Assembly: GCA_020850375.1 (NCBI GenBank)
Contig: JADZET010000371.1
Location: 1-11,176 of the forward strand
DNA length: 11,176 nt
Origin: Phycisphaeraceae bacterium
Lineage (GTDB): Bacteria; Planctomycetota; Phycisphaerae; Phycisphaerales; Phycisphaeraceae
Direction: 5' to 3'
In this document: positions 6,694 through 11,176 of the stretch, piece by piece
How positions within the stretch are numbered: position 1 is the stretch's first letter
How the letters are laid out: each line of letters begins with the position of its first letter
Translations under genes and position numbers: made by a program
Notes under the pieces: model-generated
What the model was told of the DNA's origin: nothing
Seen by the model: only the letters and a program-made list of their open reading frames with translations
Database searches by the model: none

Positions 6694-7641
6694 ATGCGCA
6701 TCCTGCTCGCAAACCCCCGCGGCTTCTGCGCCGGCGTGAACATGGCCATCCAGTGCGTCGAAGAGGCCGTCAAGATCGTCGGCACGCCGCTGTACGTCTA
6801 CCACGAGATCGTGCACAACCGCCACGTCGTCCAGCAGTTCGTCCGGCAGGGCGTGGTCTTCGTCGACGACATCGACGAGGTGCCCGCCCACTCGACGGTG
6901 ATCTTCTCCGCCCACGGCGTCAGCCCCGACGTCCGCAAGCGGGCCAAGGGTCGTGGCTGCACCATGATCGACGCCACCTGCCCGCTGGTGACCAAGGTGC
7001 ACATGGAGGCCATCCGCTACGCCCGCCAGGGGTACCACATCCTGCTCGTGGGCCACGCCGGCCACGACGAGGTCGTCGGCACCGTCGGTGAGGCCCCGGG
7101 GGCCATCAGCATCGTCGAGTCGCCCGCCGACGTGGGGAAGCTGCCCTTCACCGACGCCGACCCGCTGGTCTACCTCACGCAGACCACGCTGAGCATGGAC
7201 GACGCGAACCTCATCATCGACGCCATCAAAAAGCGCTACCCGCACGTCAAGAGCCCCCCGAGCGAGGACATCTGCTACGCGACGACGAATCGCCAGCACG
7301 CCGTGCGCGACCTGGGGCGCGACGTGGACGTGGTGCTGGTCGTCGGCTCGCGCAACAGCTCCAACTCCGTCCGCCTGACCGAGATCAGCCAGAACACCGG
7401 CACGCGGGCCTACCTCGTCGACGACGTGAGTGAACTCAGGCACGAGTGGTTCGAGGGCGTCGAGAACGTGCTGGTGACCGCCGGGGCCTCAGCGCCCGAG
7501 CACCTGGTGCGCGAGATCGTCGACAACCTCCTGACCAAGCACGGCGGACAGGTCGAGGAACGCCACGTGGTCGAGGAGGACATGCACTTCGAGCTGCCGA
7601 TCAGCCTGCGCAGGCTGCGCGAGCGGGCGCCGGTGCGGTGA
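6694..7641 (+). CDS. ispH: 4-hydroxy-3-methylbut-2-enyl diphosphate reductase (IspH/LytB)
   Basis: This 315-aa [4Fe-4S] enzyme catalyses the last step of the MEP pathway, reducing HMBPP to IPP and DMAPP in the cytoplasm. The three cluster cysteines are C12 (in GFCAGV), C96 (in DATCPLV) and C194 (in DICYATTNRQ), nearly the same positions as in E. coli. Substrate-binding H41 and H124 and the catalytic Glu E126 are present in E-I-V-H-N and G-H-A-G-H-D-E. The diphosphate-binding G-S-R-N-S-S-N-S is at about 218-225. Length is typical. The gene stands alone: it is divergent from the ROK kinase gene and convergent with the lipoprotein gene, with a palindromic repeat filling the convergent gap. Its presence shows that the organism makes isoprenoids by the MEP route. 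Confidence 0.96.
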   Translation: MRILLANPRGFCAGVNMAIQCVEEAVKIVGTPLYVYHEIVHNRHVVQQFVRQGVVFVDDIDEVPAHSTVIFSAHGVSPDVRKRAKGRGCTMIDATCPLVTKVHMEAIRYARQGYHILLVGHAGHDEVVGTVGEAPGAISIVESPADVGKLPFTDADPLVYLTQTTLSMDDANLIIDAIKKRYPHVKSPPSEDICYATTNRQHAVRDLGRDVDVVLVVGSRNSSNSVRLTEISQNTGTRAYLVDDVSELRHEWFEGVENVLVTAGASAPEHLVREIVDNLLTKHGGQVEERHVVEEDMHFELPISLRRLRERAPVR

Positions 7642-7647
7642 TATTTT

Positions 7648-7695
7648 GTAGGGCGTGCATCCTGCACGCCTTGGCACGCAGGATGCTTGCCCTAC
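7648..7695. repeat. REPIN-like inverted pair of GTAG hairpins, copy B
   Basis: Two 23-nt arms at 7648-7670 and 7673-7695 are inverted with only TT between them and match at 19 of 23 positions. The left arm is GTAG followed by a perfect 8-bp hairpin GGCGTGCA, loop TCC, TGCACGCC. The right arm (GGCACGCA, GGA, TGCTTGCC) has one mismatch and ends in CTAC, the complement of GTAG. The copy starts 7 nt after the ispH stop codon and ends 7 nt before the end of the convergent lipoprotein gene, so it fills nearly the whole 61-nt gap. It may act as a bidirectional terminator or 3'-end stabiliser, although it lacks a proper U tract. It is related to the element at 933-1009. Confidence 0.87.
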
Positions 7696-7702
7696 CCGGG
7701 GC

Positions 7703-8674
7703 TTACTGATCCAGGTCCACGATGCGCCGTGGATCGACCTTGAAATGACGCTCGATGATGAAGGCCGGGTCGAAGAGGCGGTCCTTGATCCGCCCCTCCT
7801 CGTCGCCGCCGCGCGGGTCGCTCAGGCTCAGCGTCATCCGGGCGTTGATCCGCGTCAGCCGAACCTTGACCTGACTGGCCAGGTAGGGCCAGTCCTTGCT
7901 GTCGGACAGCCCCTTGGTGCGAACGCGCTGGGGGTGCGTCAGCTCGGCCACGAGCACCGTCGCGCCTTCGCCGTCGTGCAGCTCGACACGTTCGACCAAC
8001 CCGTCCGTCTGGCGAAACCACGTCCACCACTGCCGCCCGTCGGTGTCCGAGACCTGTTTGAAGACCCACGCGGCCTTGGATGTGTCCCAGTCGACCCGGA
8101 AGAGGTCACCGACCGGCTGTGAAGACGGCACGGAGGCTGCTACGGTGGGGGCGGTCACGGGGTGCAGTCCCAGCAGGCGGGCGAAGTCACCCGGCGCGAT
8201 CGGCATCGCAAAGTCGGTCAGCAGGGCGAATTTCTCAGGGGTGAAGCGTGCACTGCGGCCGACGTACGCCATCCGGGGGTCAGCCTGGGCATTGACGATC
8301 CAGTAGCGATCCGCGTTGGCCCCGAGCCAGAATCCCGTCTGCCCCGCCTTGCCGATGTCGGCCGCGAGCTTGTCGGCGTCGGCCAGCACCAGCGTCCCCT
8401 CGCCTCGCTCGAAGCGTGATTCTCCTCGCTCGTCCCGCCAGCGCAGCTCGATCTCCAGCCGTGACCAGAGCCGACTCATCTGCCCGGCACGCCGGTTGAA
8501 TCGCTCGATCACCTGGGCGTCGGTAACGTCCGTCGGCCGGGGATACTCGCGATCAAACAAGCCCTTGCCGCCCATCCCCTTGCAGCCGGCCAGCAGCAGG
8601 CCGCAGAGCAGGACCGCGAAAACCGTCCACCCGCCCGACGAGGATTCCGCTTGCGGGGGTCTACAGCTCGGCAT
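7703..8674 (-). CDS. Predicted outer-membrane-type lipoprotein, LolA/LolB-like
   Basis: This 323-aa protein starts with a lipoprotein signal peptide: a hydrophobic stretch at about 17-30 ends in the lipobox L-L-A-G-C31, so C31 would be lipidated after cleavage. The mature part begins with a Gly/Lys-rich tether, then alternating segments (R-L-E-I-E-L-R-W, G-T-L-V-L-A-D-A-D-K-L, D-R-Y-W-I-V-N) that recall the beta-sheet of LolA/LolB and related lipoprotein-sorting proteins. That fold call is inference; there is no clear signature motif and no enzyme active site. The ATG at 8674 is chosen because GGAGAG (8682-8687) stands 7 nt upstream; a TTG at 8689 is also in frame. The start overlaps the end of the upstream 210-aa gene by 14 nt, which suggests coupling and shared function or assembly. 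Confidence 0.82.
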   Translation of the reverse strand: MPSCRPPQAESSSGGWTVFAVLLCGLLLAGCKGMGGKGLFDREYPRPTDVTDAQVIERFNRRAGQMSRLWSRLEIELRWRDERGESRFERGEGTLVLADADKLAADIGKAGQTGFWLGANADRYWIVNAQADPRMAYVGRSARFTPEKFALLTDFAMPIAPGDFARLLGLHPVTAPTVAASVPSSQPVGDLFRVDWDTSKAAWVFKQVSDTDGRQWWTWFRQTDGLVERVELHDGEGATVLVAELTHPQRVRTKGLSDSKDWPYLASQVKVRLTRINARMTLSLSDPRGGDEEGRIKDRLFDPAFIIERHFKVDPRRIVDLDQ

Positions 8675-9293
8675 CGAGGATCTCTCCAAGCTGCTCGATG
8701 ACCTGCTGCGTCTTGGCCTCGTCCATCTGCGGGTTGAGCATCTCCAGAGGTCCCTCGGGCAGCTCCTCCGCCGGCGTGTCCTGCCCGGATGCCTCGGCCG
8801 ACTTCTGCCGCACGCTCAGCATCCACCACTCGCGCAGCTCACCGCCGGCGAGGTCGTTCTCCGCCCGCGTGCCCTCGTAGCGCAGCACCTTCTTACGCAG
8901 CAGGATCAGCCCAATGACGAACCTGAACGCCAATCGCTCGGGCCGCGGGTCGTCCGCCAGCCGGGCGAACAGCATCAGCAGCACGTGATCGTCGACGAAA
9001 ATGCGCTTTTTCTGGTTCGGCTCCGGCACCCGCGTCCGCCAGTAGCTGAACAGCCGCGGGGGACGCTGCCCCGACTGCCAGGCGTCGATACTGACGTCCA
9101 GACGTCGCAGGCCCAGCGCTTCGGCGTTGGGGGCGTTCTTGCCCTGCTTGGGCGCGGCCTCGGACGCTTCGGCGGGATCGACCTCCACCAGCGTGGCCAT
9201 GTAGGGCTGGCCGGGCTCGAGTGCGGCGCCGGTCAGGGCGCACTTGCCGGTGGACGAGCCGAGGTCGTAGGGCGTGGATTGAAACTGTGTCAT
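8661..9293 (-). CDS. Conserved-looking protein of unknown function, 210 aa
   Basis: I do not recognise a named family. The protein is soluble and has no signal peptide or membrane helix. Visible features are G-K-C18-A-L-T-G near the N terminus, with its only cysteine; an Ala/Glu/Lys-rich low-complexity insert at about 40-58; then a denser core at about 63-163 with S-I-D-A-W, F-S-Y-W-R-T-R-V-P, F-V-D-D-H-V-L-L-M-L-F and the basic helix F-R-F-V-I-G-L-I-L-L-R-K-K-V-L. The C terminus is acidic. The style resembles short proteins of planctomycetes, which is impression rather than a search result. It follows folD by 33 nt and overlaps the lipoprotein gene by 14 nt, so it is very likely co-translated with the lipoprotein. 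No Shine-Dalgarno is visible before its ATG. One cysteine alone does not support a zinc site. Confidence 0.85.
   Translation of the reverse strand: MTQFQSTPYDLGSSTGKCALTGAALEPGQPYMATLVEVDPAEASEAAPKQGKNAPNAEALGLRRLDVSIDAWQSGQRPPRLFSYWRTRVPEPNQKKRIFVDDHVLLMLFARLADDPRPERLAFRFVIGLILLRKKVLRYEGTRAENDLAGGELREWWMLSVRQKSAEASGQDTPAEELPEGPLEMLNPQMDEAKTQQVIEQLGEILDAEL
8682..8687 (-). promoter_or_regulatory. Ribosome binding site for the lipoprotein gene
   Basis: On the minus strand GGAGAG lies 7 nt before the ATG at 8674, within the last codons of the upstream gene. It supports that ATG over the in-frame TTG at 8689 and is the clearest Shine-Dalgarno of the minus-strand run. Confidence 0.7.
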
Positions 9294-9326
9294 GGGCGGT
9301 TCATGGGATCCATCGATCGGTGTGCA

Positions 9327-10214
9327 TCAGGTGGTTTCGCGGCCGGCGTCGGACGATGCCAGGCCGAGTTGTCGCTCGGCGCCCAGCACGGTCTGCTCCA
9401 TCAGGATCGCCAGCGTCATGGGCCCCACCCCGCCGGGCACGGGCGTGATCCACCCGGCCCGCTCGGCCGCGGCCTCGTAGTCCACGTCGCCGATACTGCC
9501 CTTGGGCCCGGGGTTGAAGCCGGCGTCGAGCACCGCGGCCCCGAGCTTGATCCAATCGCCCTGCACGAACTTCGGCCGCCCCACCGCGGCGACAACGATG
9601 TCCGCCTGACGGACAATCCCCGGAAGGTCCCGGGTCTTCGAGTGGCAGATGGTCACCGTGGCGTCCGCCGCCAACAAGAGGCCCGCCATGGGCTTGCCGA
9701 GGATGGCGCTGCGGCCGATGACCACCGCGTGGCTGCCGCGCACCGGGATCTGGTACGCCTCGAGCAGCCGCATCATCCCCGCGGGCGTGCAGGAGCCGAA
9801 GCCCGGCAGGCCGTAGAACATCCGGCCGAAGCTGTCGAACGTCACGCCGTCGACGTCCTTGGCCGGGTCGATGGCCTCAAACGCCGCTCGCTCGTCGATC
9901 TGTTTGGGCACCGGGTGCTGGAGCAGGATGCCGTGCACCTGCGAGTCGCGCGACAGCTCGGCGATCACATCCACCAATTCCTGCGTGGTGGTCGTGTCCG
10001 GACGGGTGATCTTCTTCGACGCCAGCCCCAGCTCCTCGCAGAGCTTGACCTTGCGCGAGACATATCGCTCGGAGGCTGGGTCATTGCCCACGAGCACGGC
10101 CGCGAGGCAGGGCCGCTGGCCCGTGCGATCAACCAGGAGCCGGACGCGGGCGGCCACGTCCTGCTGGATCTTGGCGGCCACGGCCTTGCCGTCGATGATC
10201 TTGGCGGTGGTCAT
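9327..10214 (-). CDS. folD: Bifunctional methylenetetrahydrofolate dehydrogenase / methenyltetrahydrofolate cyclohydrolase (FolD)
   Basis: This 295-aa cytoplasmic enzyme interconverts 5,10-methylene-, 5,10-methenyl- and 10-formyl-tetrahydrofolate, feeding purine synthesis and initiator tRNA formylation. The catalytic set is visible: Y51-V-S-R-K55 (catalytic Lys), Q99 in Q-H-P-V-P (most family members have Q-L-P-L-P), and D122 in D-V-D-G. The Rossmann part has G167-R-S169 for the nucleotide, and the C-terminal signature P-G-G-V-G-P-M-T is at 260-267. The ATG at 10214 gives the normal family start M-T-T-A-K-I-I-D-G-K; codons upstream of it lie inside the promoter and repeat region and read as non-coding. 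A TATAAT box stands 7 nt before this ATG, so the message is probably leaderless. It heads a minus-strand run with the unknown protein and the lipoprotein. Confidence 0.96.
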   Translation of the reverse strand: MTTAKIIDGKAVAAKIQQDVAARVRLLVDRTGQRPCLAAVLVGNDPASERYVSRKVKLCEELGLASKKITRPDTTTTQELVDVIAELSRDSQVHGILLQHPVPKQIDERAAFEAIDPAKDVDGVTFDSFGRMFYGLPGFGSCTPAGMMRLLEAYQIPVRGSHAVVIGRSAILGKPMAGLLLAADATVTICHSKTRDLPGIVRQADIVVAAVGRPKFVQGDWIKLGAAVLDAGFNPGPKGSIGDVDYEAAAERAGWITPVPGGVGPMTLAILMEQTVLGAERQLGLASSDAGRETT

Positions 10215-10221
10215 GGAGAAG

Positions 10222-10227
10222 ATTATA
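10222..10227 (-). promoter_or_regulatory. -10 box of a probable leaderless folD promoter
   Basis: On the minus strand a perfect TATAAT is followed by 7 nt (CTTCTCC) and then the folD ATG at 10214. Transcription normally starts about 7 nt after the -10 box, which would place +1 at the A of the start codon. No Shine-Dalgarno precedes folD, as expected for a leaderless message. The -35 region at 17-18 nt spacing is not recognisable. Confidence 0.65.
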
Positions 10228-10244
10228 CGGGGTAGCGTTGGCCT

Positions 10245-10313
10245 GTAGGGTGGCGGGTACAGGGTACGGGGTACAGGGTATTGGAATCCCCACCCCTGGA
10301 CCCCGTGCCCTAC
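10245..10313. repeat. Palindromic intergenic element with GTAGGG/CCCTAC ends and internal tandem repeat
   Basis: This 69-nt element begins GTAGGG (10245-10250) and ends CCCTAC (10308-10313), the same outer bases as the REPIN-like copies at 933 and 7648. Read on opposite strands, the two halves are loosely similar G-rich sequences. The left half contains a 12-nt tandem unit GGGTACAGGGTA at 10255-10266 and again at 10269-10280 (period 14). It fills the space between the divergent folD and cinA -10 boxes. Common origin with the two GTAG hairpin pairs is possible, but only the ends agree well. Confidence 0.55.
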
Positions 10314-10319
10314 TACAAT
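10314..10319 (+). promoter_or_regulatory. -10 box of a probable leaderless cinA promoter
   Basis: TACAAT lies exactly 7 nt (CTCCCCC) before the cinA ATG at 10327 and directly abuts the end of the palindromic element at 10245-10313. No Shine-Dalgarno is present. The arrangement mirrors the one before folD, which makes chance less likely. The -35 region would fall inside the repeat. Confidence 0.6.
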
Positions 10320-10326
10320 CTCCCCC

Positions 10327-11176
10327 ATGAAATCCGTGATCCTCTCGATCGGCGACGAACTGGTCCTCGGGCAATCCCTCGACACCAACAGCGCCTACCT
10401 CTCGGCCAAGCTGGTGGCCCTGGGCATCGGCGTGCTCTACCACCAGACCGTCGCCGACGACCAAGCCGCCATCGCCAAGGCCGTCGAGCTGGCGGCCGCG
10501 GCGGCGGATCTGATCCTGATCACCGGAGGCCTCGGGCCGACCGACGATGACCTGACACGCCAGGCCCTCGCCCAGGCCATGGGCGTGCCGCTGGCGCTCG
10601 ACACGGCTAGCGTCAGCAAGATCGAGGCCTTCTTCCAGCGGCGCGGCCGCGTCATGCCCGAGAAAAACCGCGTCCAGGCCATGCACCCTGTGGGGTCGGA
10701 GATGCTCGAGAACCACGCCGGCACCGCCCCGGGCATCCGGGCCAGACTCGGCAGGGCCACCATTGTCGTGGTCCCGGGCGTGCCCAAGGAGATGATGGCC
10801 CTCTACGACCGTCACATCGCCCCCATGCTCGAGGGCTTCGGCCCGCAGCGAGGCGTGATCCTCACGACCAAGGTCAACACCTTCGGCCTCGGCGAGAGCG
10901 ACGTGGCCGAGGGCTTGGGCGTGCTCATGGACCGCCGGCGCAACCCCCTGGTCGGGACCACCGTGTCCGGTGGCGTCGTGGCAGTGCGCGTGCGCAGCGA
11001 GTTCCCGACTCTCGATCAGGCCCAGCGAGAGATGGACGACACACTCGGGCAGGTCGAGAAGGCCCTGGGCGCATTCGTCTACGGCCGAGACGAAGCTTCA
11101 CTTTCCCAAGCCCTCCTGGACCTCTGCAAGCAGCAGCGTCGCACCCTCACCACCGCCGAGAGCTGCACCGGCGGCC
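10327..11176 (+). CDS. cinA: CinA family protein (competence/damage-inducible, NMN deamidase), 3' end missing
   Basis: 283 complete codons are visible before the window ends. The N-terminal MoaB/MogA-like domain of CinA (COG1058, ADP-ribose pyrophosphatase in studied members) fills about residues 1-170, with S-I-G-D-E-L-V-L-G near the start, D-T-N-S-x-Y-L-S at about 19-26, T-G-G-L-G-P-T-D-D-D-L-T, the motif F-F-Q-R-R-G-R-V-M-P-E-K-N-R, G-T-A-P-G-I and V-P-G-V-P-K-E-M-M. A middle region follows. The last visible residues, L-T-T-A-E-S-C-T-G-G, are the opening signature of the C-terminal PncC domain, which deamidates nicotinamide mononucleotide in NAD recycling. Full-length CinA is usually a little over 400 aa, so roughly a third lies beyond the window. 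The ATG at 10327 gives the family's start M-K-S-V-I-L-S-I-G. The truncation is due to the window edge only. Confidence 0.95.
   Translation, partial: MKSVILSIGDELVLGQSLDTNSAYLSAKLVALGIGVLYHQTVADDQAAIAKAVELAAAAADLILITGGLGPTDDDLTRQALAQAMGVPLALDTASVSKIEAFFQRRGRVMPEKNRVQAMHPVGSEMLENHAGTAPGIRARLGRATIVVVPGVPKEMMALYDRHIAPMLEGFGPQRGVILTTKVNTFGLGESDVAEGLGVLMDRRRNPLVGTTVSGGVVAVRVRSEFPTLDQAQREMDDTLGQVEKALGAFVYGRDEASLSQALLDLCKQQRRTLTTAESCTGG

Noticed and set aside
8316..10235. 639-codon open frame on the plus strand across folD, the unknown gene and the lipoprotein gene
   Set aside because: It spans three minus-strand genes, one of them certain (folD), and reads as low-complexity Arg/Gly/His/Leu-rich sequence.
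1..11176. Mobile element, phage, defence or CRISPR system
   Set aside because: No transposase, integrase, nuclease, toxin-antitoxin pair, tRNA or regular spaced repeat is visible. All recognised genes are housekeeping, and base composition looks uniform across them.

Overview
This GC-rich window (most third codon positions are G or C) looks like ordinary core chromosome from a planctomycete-type bacterium, most likely of the Phycisphaerae. That assignment is inference. It rests on codon style, on a short conserved-looking protein plus lipoprotein pair downstream of folD that resembles planctomycete proteins, and on division genes outside a full dcw cluster. No mobile element, phage, CRISPR array, defence locus or biosynthetic cluster is visible. 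Shine-Dalgarno use is mixed: clear before gcvT, ispH and the lipoprotein gene, and absent before several others.

Layout. On the + strand, positions 42-3201 hold a membrane-anchored double-LysM protein, a small FtsL-like bitopic coiled-coil protein and a class B penicillin-binding protein (FtsI), the last two overlapping by 11 nt. These look like one cell-wall and division unit. A gcvT gene with a TTG start (3327-4418) follows. Convergent to it are a sigma-70 family factor (5426-4458) and, upstream of that on the same strand, a ROK-family sugar kinase (6559-5558). Divergent from the ROK gene is ispH (6694-7641), which makes isoprenoid precursors. Convergent to ispH is a minus-strand run folD (10214-9327), an unrecognised 210-aa protein (9293-8661) and a LolA/LolB-like lipoprotein (8674-7703), the last two overlapping. 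Divergent from folD is cinA (10327 onward), which runs off the window just as its C-terminal PncC domain begins.

The most interesting non-coding content is a family of short palindromic repeats. Two copies (933-1009 and 7648-7695) are inverted pairs of hairpins, each hairpin preceded by GTAG at its foot, which is the architecture of REP/REPIN elements. Between the copies, two stem base pairs have changed in a compensatory way. A third, more diverged palindromic element with the same GTAGGG...CCCTAC ends fills the folD/cinA divergent region. That region also carries mirror-image -10 boxes, TATAAT and TACAAT, each exactly 7 nt before its ATG, which suggests that both folD and cinA are transcribed as leaderless mRNAs.
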